NCBI GenBank assembly: GCA_037974665.1
Contig: CM075765.1
Span: forward strand, 19,295,648 to 19,359,647
Reading direction: 5' to 3'
Source: Ehretia macrophylla
Lineage: Eukaryota; Streptophyta; Magnoliopsida; Boraginales; Ehretiaceae
DNA: 64,000 nt
Part shown: in pieces, positions 11,196 through 22,745 of the stretch
How the letters are laid out: each line of letters opens with the position of its first letter
Numbering within the stretch: the first letter of the stretch is position 1
Made by a program: the position numbers and the translations under genes
Notes under the pieces: generated by a model
The model's database searches: none
Seen by the model: the letters and a program-made list of their open reading frames with translations, nothing else
What the model was told of the DNA's origin: nothing

Positions 11196-12690
11196 TTCAA
11201 GAATATTGAGAGTAAACAATTGATTTTCTATTTTTATGGATTCGTAACTGAGTTCACTCTAATAGCATTTACTATTTTTAATCAATCTCTATTTGGGGAT
11301 ATGAGGAACCCCTAAAAAAGAAGTTTAATCTGTCTAAATTTGGGGAGTGAAATTTTTGTTCGATGTATCCCTGAAAAATAGGTTGGGACATAGCAAAGGT
11401 GTCGGAGTGACTGTAAAGAATCCTTTTTGATGCTGTTAGAATGGACCTCGATCATTGATATACCTCAGAAAAGTTTGAGAACAGCCCAAAAAGTGGTATC
11501 ATGGGCCGGATTACGTCGCTCTAGGTGGCCCGGATTTGTCGGAATCTATTAATTTGGAGTATTAATCACATTGGATCACACCAGAAAGTCCATTAAATAT
11601 ATGTTTAATTACATTTTGGGGTTAAATAATTTAATATATGTTTAATTAAATTTTAAACATCTTCAGAGTTCAATAATTAATTCTCACCAGATTATAATCT
11701 TTCTTGCATGTTGATTTGAGTAACTTAATTCTCTGGATTTGTCTTTTGATTTTGAGCTGGCTTTACTTACTTGAAGATAACGAACAACCAAACATGTTAA
11801 TTATGAATTATTCATTGGAACTTGTAGTTAAAATTGCGACGTACAATTTTATTATACATAGCTCCACAATATACGAATTTTGAACCCTTAATTAATCAAT
11901 GTCTAAAGTAGTAGTTCGGCTCCAATGAATTGTTAATAGACTAAGGGTCTGTTTGTTTTAATTTTTAGGAATTTAAAAGCACTTTTAATATATTTAAAAG
12001 TTAAAATTAATATGTTTGTCTTATTTTTAAAAAAGTTTTTAGATAAAAATTAAAATTTTTAAAAAAATTAAAAAAATAAGAAATTTCAAATCAGAGTTTT
12101 TCAAGAAATTATTTTTACATCATGCGTGAAGTTATTTTTTATTTTTTTTCTCTTAAAAATACCACTTCATATTTTGTAAGAATTTCTTAAATAACAAGAC
12201 CAAACTATCAATAGTTTTTATTCAACATTACTTCTAACCAAATTTCTATTGTTAAAAGTTTCATATATTATTATTAAGAGTATAATATGTGACTTATGGG
12301 TAGAATAATCAAATAATGACTTATTGTAATTAATATTTGAAGTTCAAACTTATGTATTACCATTACAAATATTAGCAGTCATTTCATCACAAATAATATC
12401 TATTCCTTGACTAGTTTAGAAAATACATTGAAACATGTTAGTGTAATGACAAGATTTATAATTTTCGAATGAATCTAATATGTTGTTTTATCATCAAAAA
12501 GAGAAAAAATGGGAAAATCAAAATGGCAGTATTTTGTGGGTGAACCTCAACCATAGACAAATCTCTCTGATTTCCAACACCTCTTCTTCTTCTTCTTCTT
12601 TTCTTCACAATATACTATTATTAAGCTAAACAAATGCTATCTATAGTACTTGTGACATCACAACCTTATACATACACATATACATCAAAA
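11196..12690. other. Intergenic region upstream of the plastid-protein gene
   Basis: It is mostly AT-rich DNA. The sequence GGGTCTGTTTGTTTTAATTT at about 11945 resembles a MITE start, but its partner end was not found. A CTT-rich tract at 12580-12607 lies just before the downstream gene and could be part of its leader or core promoter. No coding sequence was recognised. Confidence 0.45.
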
Positions 12691-12695
12691 AAGTG

Positions 12696-14294
12696 ATGGT
12701 CACGTTAGCTTCATTGTCTCTCTGCAACTCTTATCTACTAACACAACCAAAACCATGCCAATTCCCACTTAATAAGCCATTTTTCACCACAAAAAATCTT
12801 CAAAAAAAGAAAAAATCATGTAACAATTATAAAAGGCTAATAAGCTTAAGAGTCTTGGCTGTCACAGAAGGCTCAAAACAAGAAGATAATGATGATAAGC
12901 AAGACCCCTCAGTGCCCACTTGGGCCCATCCGGGTTCAGATGAGCCTCCACCTTGGGCCCGTAATGAGGCCCAGAAAGAGTCTTCAACCTTTGAGGTTCC
13001 CTTCTTTGTTTACTTGCTTGCATCAGCCATTACTGCCATTGCTGCGGTATAGTTTTATTGCTTTTTTTTGTCCACTTAATTTTATTTTCTTTTTGTATTT
13101 TATTGGTGTTGAGATGAAAAAAATTGAATCTTGATGGGAATTTTTATGTGGGGTTTGTGTAATTTTTTGGTTGCAGATTGGTTCTGTGTTTGAGTATGTG
13201 AATCAAAGGCCTGTTTTTGGAGTGTTGAATTCAGATAGTGTTTTTTATGCTCCATTGCTTGGCTTTTTTGTTTTCACTGGGATCCCTACTTCTGTAAGTT
13301 AATCTGTATTCTATTTCATAATTTGGATTGTCTTTCAATAACTGTACATATATTAATATATGAGCCCGTTGGCAGCTCGCAAGCAAGACTAGTGTACTAT
13401 TTTTAAATAGGTTAAGGATAATTGTCTCAGCTTTAAATTAATTAAACTCACAATACTAACTCAAAATAACATACTTAATCGTCAAGGAATAGTCACTCAA
13501 GACCGATGCTGTAACTTCCTAGGCCCCATAATTGTGGGGCATTACAATCACCTTCGTTAAGGAGTTTACGTCCTTGCTAGGGATATAGTTACTTAGGACT
13601 TGACCAACCCTAGCTCTGATATCATTCTATCACAGCCCAAACCCCACCATTGTAAGACGTTACAATCAGTCAATCACTCTCATTCAGGGGCATTGTCCTT
13701 GTGAGGGACACAGTCATTCAAGACGAACATTGGCCCAACACTAGATGTAACACCGGCCCTGATTACCATTATGTCACACCCCATGCCCCACACCTAAAAA
13801 CTCCAGCTCGCAAGCGAGACTAGTGTTATTTGCTTAAGAATATTTGTCTTGGGTCTCAAATCCTTTGGTGTAAAGTAGTTTAAGCTTATCATTATTTAAA
13901 CCTACAATACTAACTTATATTGTCTCGTAAAAAACGTGAGATATTATACCCATCAAGTACTCAATGGTAGAATAAATTATGACTATATTTATAGAAATCT
14001 TTTTAATATTTCAGAAGGGTAAAACTTAGCATTACGTTACAATTTAGAATAAAGAAAAGGGAAGAAAGATGGAGGAGATGATTAAAGACCATGCTATATT
14101 TAATTTCATTTGTTGTTTTGGGCATATTCTTGAGTTAAAATGATGAAAGTATTCAACTCACTTAATTGTGATTAAATAATTAATTGCTTTGACTAACTTG
14201 GAATTTAAAAATTCAGGCATTGCTTTGGTACAAATCAGTGCAAGTTGCTAACAAGGAGGCAGAAGAACAGGACAGGAGAGATGGATATTTGTAG
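12696..14294 (+). CDS. Plastid-targeted protein with two membrane segments, three exons (uncharacterised plant family)
   Basis: The exons are 12696-13046, 13177-13293 and 14217-14294, joined through GT-AG introns in phase 0. They encode 181 residues. The frame is also open through a GTG codon at 12693, but the first ATG is 12696 (MVTLASLSLCNSYLLT). Residues 1 to about 55 are rich in Ser, Lys and Asn with no acidic residue, like a chloroplast transit peptide. A charged, Pro/Trp-rich segment follows (PSVPTWAHPGSDEPPPWAR). There are two hydrophobic spans, FFVYLLASAITAIAAIGSVF across the exon 1/2 junction and FYAPLLGFFVFTGIPTSALL. The C-terminus is hydrophilic and ends EEQDRRDGYL. I recall conserved plant proteins ending this way that are annotated only as chloroplast membrane proteins; no function is assigned. 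The architecture suggests a thylakoid or envelope membrane protein. The frame is intact and the splice sites are clean, so it is probably functional. Confidence 0.88.
13366..13900. repeat. LTR-like insertion remnant in intron 2
   Basis: A direct repeat containing CAGCTCGCAAGC(A/G)AGACTAG starts near 13372 and again near 13804, about 432 bases apart. Between them lies GCTCTGATATCATTCTATCA, which resembles the reverse complement of the tRNA-Met primer site of plant LTR elements. Conserved words such as GGGGCATTACAATCA and GACACAGTCATTCAAGAC suggest a small degenerate LTR retroelement in minus orientation. It explains why intron 2 (923 bp) is much longer than intron 1 (130 bp). Confidence 0.45.
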
Positions 14295-15536
14295 AGTGTA
14301 ATTTTTCATTTAGAGGCTGCAGTTCATACTTGTTGCGTAATTTCCTATAATTTTGTCTAATAAATTAATATCTCCTGATATTCTATTTCTCGTCTAAGTA
14401 ACGTACTATAAATTGCTTCACTTTGAAAATTCTGATGTATATTTTCCAACTTATATGTCGAATCTAATTCTTTTCAAATGCTTCTAGAACAACTTCTGTT
14501 GTAAACTTAAGTTGCCTGTTCATTATGACCTTGGTTTCATTTTCATTTTGGCTTTGACGATGGATGTGGCTTTTACAATGTTTTGTCCATCCAAAAATCT
14601 GCAACTGTGTGAGATAGTTTTTCATGCTTTTTAAAAAAAGCTGATTGAGTGAGGGTTTAGGCTTCTCCGTGCTCTAAGTCATGTGATGACTTAGAGCGAG
14701 GGTTTAGACTTCTCATGTATAAAGTCAAAAGATGTGACCAATATTGATAAATAGTAGATTATCCCAGAGGTGGGATTATGGACGTCGGTAGAGGGTTGAA
14801 CCACGTTAAATCTTGTGTTTATTTCTGCTGCTACTGTCTGTGCGTGTCCCCTTTTTCCCAACAATATGTTCTTCTTCAACTTATCATCTCTTAAGGATGC
14901 AGAGGAAGGAAGTAGTCAAGCAGAATTCTGCATTTATATTATTTCATCTGATACATGCAGAACATGACAAACTGTTCTTCCTCGAGGAGAGGGAGAAGAA
15001 GGAAGTAGTTCTTGTACTTACTGCTGTATCTCTTTCGATGCATATGTATTAGAGTTTGTTTTCTCAATATGTCTATTATTAATTTACTTCTAAATTGCAT
15101 ATTATTTGCTGCTTTAATCTCACTTAATGCCAAGGTTGAAGTTTATCAGGCTCCACCATTGCTTGGAATCTCTATCAAGAGATATTTTTAGGTCCCCATA
15201 CTAAAACAAATTCTTGTGTCGGATACTTTTGAGTACCACCTTGAACAAGACGAGCATTCGTTCTTTTTTCTTTATGGATTACTTTACTTACTTGCGGAAG
15301 ATTCTAATTATGTCCCATAAGTTGTTGAATTAAAGTTTTAGTTCTCTAGGCAAAGACAGAGTATTTGTATTACGTTCCCATAACATTCCTTTAGACCTTT
15401 ATGTCCTTGTGTGGCCTTCATGGGTGCTGCCAAAACAATCTCTTTCGAAGATATTATATATTGAGACTGCAGTCACTTTATATATTGCTTGCAGCAGTTA
15501 TGAGCAGGTCTCCAACTGAAAGCATTTTTTTAAGCA
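14295..15536. other. Region between the plastid-protein gene and the transporter pseudogene
   Basis: It should hold the 3' UTR of the upstream gene (a possible poly(A) signal AATAAATTAAT-like is near 14360). A short imperfect direct repeat, GTGAGGGTTTAGGCTTCTC and GCGAGGGTTTAGACTTCTC, lies at about 14649 and 14697. Frames at 14691-15133 show no domain. I see nothing else. Confidence 0.45.
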
Positions 15537-16419
15537 TGGCAATGGCATCTCCTCCATCACTTAGAGACTTGTGTTGAGAACAAGCTCTCGGTTATGGCTA
15601 GAGAGTCGAGTGGTTAGGTGGCTGGAGCAAGCTCAGTGGCCGAGAGCAGCCATACTTGGGGCAAGTGATGGGTTGCTTTCCACCACGACTCTGATGCTGG
15701 GGATAGGTGCAGTGAAAGATGATCGGCAGTCCATGATCCTTTCTGGACTATCAGCAGCTCTTGCAGGTGCCTGTAGCATGGCTGTTGGGGAGTTTGTTTC
15801 TGTCTCAACCCAAAGGGATATCGAACAGGCAGCGATTAGCACCAAATGCAGTTCAGGTGATAATTCAGGCATTGCAGATGATGGCATTGTCATCAAGATC
15901 AAAACCAATACCACTTTCACTTCAAGTACCAGCAACACCAGGCCAGCTCAGGCTAATTTAGCCAACAACACAACATTGTCTAAAATGTCTTATGGCATTC
16001 CATCAGAACAGGACATCCCTCCAACCACAATTCCTGGACATCCCCTTGACGCATTCCTTCCTGCAAAATCTCCGGTGATGAGAGCCATATTAGAAGAAAC
16101 AAGTGCAACTACGCGAGGGACAGAGCAAGACGGGGGCCAGAAGAATACACTGCCAAATCCCGAACAAAGCGGCAGACTTGGCATTTTTGTGTGGATCACG
16201 TGTTCCATTAATAACGACTATATTGATGCTCAACAGAGAACTAGGATCATTTTTATAGTGGCAGTAACATCTTCAGCGCTGGCTTTATGTGGAGGCTTTG
16301 GTGCCTATTTTGGACGTTCACAAATAATGTTATCTGCCATTAGAGTTCTACGTGGAGGTTGGATTTCCATGGCAGTAACATATGGCTTGCTCAAGTCTTT
16401 CAGTCATGATGCTGACTAA
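15537..16419 (+). pseudogene. Vacuolar iron transporter-like (nodulin-21/VTL/CCC1 family) gene, decaying
   Basis: The open frame 15571-16419 contains family blocks AQWPRAAILGASDGLLSTTT, LMLGIGAVKDDRQSMILSG and AGACSMAVGEFVSVSTQRDI in the first half. The second half has SALALCGGFGAYF and GGWISMAVTYGLLKSF at the C-terminus. These match plant VTL proteins, which move Fe2+ or Mn2+ into the vacuole. Three defects are visible. The frame has no ATG before the conserved region: an in-frame TAG is at 15562-15564, and the plausible ATG at 15537 (MAMASPPSLRDLC) is in another frame. Between about 16162 and 16242 the expected third membrane helix is in a different frame (FLCGSRVPLITTILML), so a one-base gain and a one-base loss bracket it. 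The linker before it is unusually long and Ser/Thr-rich. It is intronless, as many VTL genes are. It could still make a protein with an aberrant central segment, but a pseudogene is more likely. Confidence 0.85.
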
Positions 16420-16777
16420 TTCTGCGCCGTTTTTCATACAATTTGACGTCTCGATGGAAGTAGTAGAGCAATAACATAATACTCCATGAACCCAATTTCA
16501 TGGAACTCCAAAATAAAACCGACCAAGTAAGAGAAATTATTCGGTCAGTTTAGATTGACATAAATATCTCATATATTGGTGGAATTTACAATTATAAATT
16601 TTACCAATTATATGAGAGATTGATGGATTAGTCTAGATTGACTCAAGATTTTTTTACAAAAGAGATATAGAGATTTAATTTTTTATGGGTAAATCTTACA
16701 AATAGCCGGCCTCACAGCTCTAAATACTTGTGCAGATCTATAGCTTTACGTTGAAACTGTTATAGCTTAGTATTATC
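16420..16777. other. Downstream flank of the transporter pseudogene, nothing assigned
   Basis: It contains a short direct repeat (AGTCTAGATTGACTCA-like, about 16548 and 16630) and AT-rich DNA, with no gene. Confidence 0.4.
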
Positions 16778-17797
16778 GGGCGTTTAGTTCGTGGATTATA
16801 AATAGATTCCTGAGAATAAGGAGTTAGGAATGTAACATTCATATATTTGGTTCGTGGATTAAAAAATTATTTTTAGAAATATTGGATTCCTGGAAATCCT
16901 TTATTCTTATGTTTTAGCCAAAATTTATTCCTATGTCAGGGAGTGATAATATGTTATTTTTGAGTTGTGGAAATAATTTGGAGAACGTAAAAAGACAAAA
17001 ACACCCTAACTAAAAATAATTTTTTCCTATTTTATCTGATACAATCGTTGCTTGACCTAGGACATCCATCAAACATCATTATCTTCTCACCTCACGATCT
17101 CAAACTCTCCACACTTCCTAGTAAAATATGTTTTCTATATCACCATCATTATCGCCATAGCCATTCTTCACTTTCAGAAGCACGTTGAAAATGAACTCCA
17201 AGAGTGAAGAAGCACGCAGAGAAACTAAACAACAAAGATGAAGAAGAGAATTTGAAATCTAATAATAAAGCAGAAGAAGAAATCTCTGATGCTTCACCTG
17301 TCGTCACCGATGCCGACGCCGACGTACTTCATTTCAAATTTATTTAATTTTTTTTATTTTTATTTTATTTCTTTATTGGTTTATTTAATGGTAAAAAGTA
17401 CGGAATAAGGATAAGAATTTTAGTATTGATAGAATTTCTAGCATAATTTTCATAAAGCTTACTCTTTTTTCAATCTTCATATTTTCTAGTCTGATTACTA
17501 TGTTTGTGACATCATTAATAAGTTGATTGTATAGATACAAGAAAAAAATGCATTGAATATGATATTGGAGTTATTTTTTTCAATTATGGGTATTTTTGAA
17601 AAACTAATCAAGATTCTCAGGAATATCAAGTGCAAACCAAACACAATATTATAATATTTCAAAGAATTTGGAAAAATATTTCTAGAAATATTTTTAGTAT
17701 ACTAAATAGATTTTACAATATTATTGGGAATCATAATCCTGGGAATCACATTCCTGATTCTTAAGAATAAAAAATTAATCAACGAACCAAACGCTCC
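16778..17797. mobile_element. Inverted-repeat DNA element (MITE-like, ~1.0 kb)
   Basis: The left end reads GGGCGTTTAGTTCGTGGATT. The right end reads, on the minus strand, GGAGCGTTTGGTTCGTTGATT-like sequence. Inverted similarity continues inward (GGATTCCTG/GGAATCAGG and TTTCTAGAAATA-like words). The ends resemble PIF/Harbinger-type MITEs, but I could not find a convincing 3-bp target duplication. The middle (17040-17330) is less AT-rich and could be captured host DNA. Confidence 0.6.
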
Positions 17798-18953
17798 AAT
17801 GTTTTTAGAGACCAGACTAGTTGAGCTTGTCCATGCATATGCACGAGCTAAACTTAATGTATATTAAAAAAATATCATAAATAAAATTATTAAATGAGAT
17901 TTATACAATGTTGGTTGTAAACTTTTTAATTATGATTACATTTTAAAAACAAATTGAAAAAATTATTATAAAATTTAACATAATGAAAATCAACTTGTAT
18001 CGATAAATCAGAATAAATGATAAAAGATAATTTCAAATCCATAGCATGATCCTGACAGGAAAAAAAAAAACCCATAAAATGATATTGTGGCTAAAATAAT
18101 ATTTCAATCAAAGCTCAATCAAGATAAGCACCATATGAGAAATGAATCAGCATGTCAACTGCAACAGAGTGCACTTACGCTGTCTTCATTGAGGATTGAT
18201 AGATACACTGTTCCAGATGGGTAGACATTTGGATGGAATAAGCTGGAAGCAATTTACATTTTGGTGGATGAATCTTTTAGAATATTAGGGATTTTATTGA
18301 AAAAATATAAACAATGGGGATTAAATATAAAATTTTATTAAGAAATTTTTCTTCAAAACATGCAAAATGTTTGAACAACCTAGACACAAGTGCATAAGCC
18401 CCGGGCACAGCTCACATAATGGTAACTTAAGTATACTGCAAAAATGTCATAATAAGGAATTTTTCTTCAAAATGTCTGGAATGTTTAAACATCCAAGACA
18501 AGACATGTAGATCCCACCTATGCGTAGAGCCCATACTCCATAATATAGGGACCCTTTTAGCAAGGGAATGAATAATTTTTACTTTCTTATTTTTCATTTT
18601 CGTTTTAAGGGACCGTTGAAGAAAGAACAAACAAACCCAAAAATAGTGAATTTGATGAATATTAGATCCTTTTGTAAATGGTTCCATAAGAGGACTTGGC
18701 AAATTTTATGCACAAATTTAAGTTAATTTTTTATGTGTGCAATATTTCTGCAACTTGTAGATATTATGGTTCGATCATTTCAGAGGTGCAATTCTAATTG
18801 TTCATTTGGATTAATCTCCACTATTAGATACACCTCCTTAAGTCCCCTCCCTCAAGCCTATAAATATATGGCATTTGTAAACCATCACTCAATTGATTGA
18901 TTAAAAGAAAAAACTCAAAGATTGATTTTACTCTTGTTTTATTGGTTTAATAA
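17798..18953. other. AT-rich intergenic DNA with an isolated promoter-like motif
   Basis: No gene was found. At 18850-18875 the plus strand has CTCCCTCAAGCCTATAAATA, a typical plant TATA context, but no coding sequence follows before the LTR that starts near 18954. It may be the remains of a promoter or chance. Confidence 0.4.
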
Positions 18954-20850
18954 TGTAAGGTCTAAGTTGCAAGGACAAATATTTAACGAAAGAAAATCGT
19001 TTAAGAAAATACACGCTTATTGTACACATTGACAACCCAGTTTATACTTCTTGAATATCTCGTATCTCGGGTTCTATAGATCCGCAGAACTTTAAGATGT
19101 TCTGCATTTATATAAATTGGTCAAAGTTAATTTGATGGATTCAAATTTGGTCTTCACTTTAAGCAAATGCAATATGTTGTTAGAAATAAACAGGAAGCGA
19201 GGAGAACAGAACAATTTAGCTATGCACCCCAAATACTTCACTTACCACCCATCTCAATTTAAACCAAGAACTCTATGAATAAATAAAAAATATGAAAAAT
19301 ATAAATATAGGAGAAATTAATGATACAGTTTCGAGTATTCACTTTCAAGTTAGGCCTATCCATCCATTAACATGAGAAATTGATTCAATGTGCAACACTA
19401 ATGCCATATTGAGAGATATGCAATAGATGAAGCTTGAGATAAACGCTATCCCAACAAAATCTTTGTTCTCAATTTTCTTTATTTTATCTTTCGATTTCAT
19501 AAACATAATCATCCCAACTATGCACAATTTATCAACGCTATCCCAACAAAATCTTAGTTCACCTATTTCTTTTAATAAAATTTACTTTCACATTTTATAT
19601 AGCAAAAGTTGCGACCAAATAAAGTATACAAATCTTTTTAGGCATAGAATCAATTAAAAAAAAAAGTAGATTAAAGAAAAATTAAGTATGTTAAAAATAA
19701 ATAAATTCAACTCAAACAATGTGACGAAAAGCTTACCTCTCCGTTTCTACATACTTGAAAATGCATAAAATTAGCTCAATTCAGAACTTTCTTCACCTAT
19801 GCTCTGCCATGTTCTTTATTTTTGACATAAATGTCTCCAACAGTATACATGTCTCTCTCACTATCTTCAATCAATTATTAATATTGATCTTCAAAACTTA
19901 ATCGTAATGAAGCAAACAAAAGTGAATAGTAAAGGATGGATTACCTTGGCTCTCATGGTTCCTAGGAATATAGTAAGAATATGAGATATGTGACATTATT
20001 TTTGAAACGATAGGGCTGGGGAACATCTGTTATTGCATAGCTTATTTGTCTCTATGATTTCTATAGTTAGATATCTATTATGCGGAATGATATCTAAAGA
20101 TAAGGGTCGATCTTAGTTTTCAATGATTTGCACATGTTGTTCACTCCTCTTGGATGATATATAATTTGCTCAGGCATTGAAACAAAAGTTATAGCATGAG
20201 CAATCCATATGAACGAAAACTTAAAAAGGAAACCTTATGCTACTGTATTGATCAAATATATCTTCTTCTAAGTAAAAGTTAAAAAGAACAACTCAAACAT
20301 ATATGTCTGAGGAAAAGTAAGTTCAAAACACCTGATGAGAATATTCAAAGATGTTACCCATTTAGAAAAACAGGCTAAATTTGCTAAATAACCTAGGTTT
20401 TACTATTCCCCCAAGCTTGTTGCTCTCGGCTGATGAAGGAGAAGAAGAAGAGTTTTTGTGGCTTTGTTTTATGTTTATTTGCTTAAGTAGAAGGTCAAAT
20501 AAGGGTCAATGCAAGTCAAATGAAATTAAAAGGTCCAAATGACTAAGTTAGTCTCCTTTTTTGCTTCTAATTTCAATTCTAACACTCTAGTAAATGTAAA
20601 AGATGATAAAAGACTAACTTAGACTTAATTTTGACTAGAATATGCAAATTTTATTCCTAGATGGTCAAAGAATACGAAAGGTCAACAATTAGTAATTCAA
20701 TTGAATTTCAAATGCACATTTAACCTAGTAAACCTATGTAAATAATATAATTGCACATGTTAGGTACTAAATTAAATAACCACATAATTTTTGCACATAA
20801 AATTCAAATAAGCACATAATTTGCACAAAAAGCCAAACTCGGGTCTCACA
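18954..20850 (-). mobile_element. 3' LTR of a Ty3/Gypsy chromovirus (left boundary tentative)
   Basis: The right boundary is firm. On the minus strand a polypurine tract (20851-20867, AAGGGGGGGAGGA) is followed at once by TGTGAGACCCGAG, the usual TG start of an LTR. The left boundary is set at 18954 because the minus strand there ends in AGACCTTACA, a TG...CA partner, but the 5' LTR that could prove it is absent. The element lies in minus orientation, just downstream of the pol remnant. Confidence 0.55.
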
Positions 20851-20872
20851 TCCTCCCCCCCTTAAAGAAATT

Positions 20873-22745
20873 TCATCCTTGAAATTTTTTATTTGCTACT
20901 TGAAAAAACTCTGGAAACTGTTGTCCAATTTGATCCCGTCTTTCCCAAGTAGTTTCCTCTATGCCATGATGATCCCACAATACTTTAACCATCAGAATCT
21001 TTTTCGTTCTCAGCTCTCGATCCTTATAATCTAAGATACGAATTGGTCGTTCTTCATAGGATAAATTATCACCAGGCTGCAACGGCTCTGGCTTTAATAC
21101 ATGAGAGGGATCTGGATGATACTTTCTTAGTATAGATACATGGAAGACATCATGAATCCTGGAGAGATTGGATGGTAAGGCCAAGTAGTAAGCCAACTTG
21201 CCAACTCTGCTAACAATTTCAAATGACCCAACAAACCTTGGACCCAACTTTCCACCTTTACCATGTCGTACCAAGCCTTTTTGGGGAGATATCTTCAAGA
21301 AAACATGGTCATCAACCTCGAATTCCAAATCCCATATGTGTTTATCAGCATAACTCTTTTGTTGGCTTTGGGCTGTAAGCATTCTTTGCCTGATTAGATG
21401 TATATTCTCAATCTTCTCCAGAAGTTTCGACTTCAAAGTTGGATCAACAATTTTCATCTCCCTTACTTCATCCCAATACAATGGCGATCGACATTTACAC
21501 CCATACAAAGCTTTATAAGGTGTCATCCCAATAGTAGCTTGGTAACTATTGTTATAGACAAACTCGGCTAATGGCAAATGTTTCTCCCAATTTTTCCCTA
21601 AGTCTAGCACACAAGACCTCAATATATCCTCTAGAATTTGAATAGTTCTCTCAAATTGGCCATCGGTCTGAGAATGATATGCTGTACTAAAATTCAATTT
21701 AGTACCCAAAGTAGTTTGCAGACGCTGCCAAAACTAAGAAGTAAACCGAGAATCTCTGTCTGATACAATGCTCACTAGTACCCTATGAAGTTTTATAATG
21801 TTTGCCCATAGAGATCCGCCAACTTTTCAAGACTATCATGCTGATTCATCGGAATAAAGTGAGTAGTCTTGGTCAATCTATCCACCACAACCCATACTAC
21901 ATCAAACCCTCTTGGTGATTTTGACAAATCTGTGACAAAATCCATGGTGACATTCTCCCATTTCCATTCATGTATTGCCAACGGCTGAATTGACCCTGCG
22001 GGTCGTTGATATTCTACTTTCACCCGTTGACAAGTCAAGTATCTAGACACAAACTTAGCAACATCCGCTTTCATGTTATTATACCAGTAATGTTGTTTCA
22101 AATCCCGATACATCTTGTTTCCACCGAGATGAATGGTGTATTTAGAATTGTGAGCTTCTTCAAGAATTCCTCTCCTTATATTTCGTTCATCAGGAACATA
22201 CACCCTGTTTTGGAACTGTAGGATACCATTCTCATGTAACTTGAAGTCTAACTTATAATCCTTGATCTAAGCTTTGATTTTCTGAAGCTGCTTATCAAGT
22301 TGCTGAGCTTCTTGAATCTGAGATAACAATAACGGTTGAATCTATAAATGAGCACACATAACTCCATCTTGAGTCAATTTCGGCTTCTAATAACTAGATT
22401 CCTCAAGCAACTCCCATTCTTTGACTGCCAACATAGAAATGCTCCTGCAACATTAGCCTTCCCAGGCAAATAATTGATAAAACAACTATAATCATCTAGA
22501 AGTTTCATCTATCTCATCTGCCTCATATTCAACTTCTTTTGAGAGAACAAGTACTTCAAGCTCTTATGGTTAGTGTGGATCTCAAACTTACTGCGCCAAA
22601 GATAGTGACGCCATTTCTTCAAAGCAAATACTATGGCTGCCCACTCCAAATCATGAATCAAATAGTTCTTCTCATATGGCTTCAACTTCCGAGAAGCATA
22701 AACAATTACTTGACCATTTTGCATAAGCACACATCCCATGCCCTT
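20873..22745 (-). pseudogene. Ty3/Gypsy chromovirus pol remnant: RNase H, integrase, chromodomain
   Basis: Reading the minus strand from 22745 downward, an RNase H part comes first (GMGCVLMQNGQVIVYASRKL, then HTNHKSLKYLF). A linker follows (PGKANVAGAFL). The integrase zinc-binding region (HLGGNKMYRDLKQHYWYN, then CQRVK) and core (TMDFVTDL, then TAYHSQTDGQFERT with the catalytic Glu) are next. The polypeptide ends in a chromodomain-like tail (PIRILDYKDRELR, then VKVLWDHHGIEETTWE). Several stops and frameshifts break it, for example after LYGQTL at about 21793 and in LNMRQMR-stop at about 22509. Gag, protease and reverse transcriptase are missing: homology ends abruptly at 22745. The chromodomain places it near the Tekay/Del clade. 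It is inactive. Confidence 0.92.
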
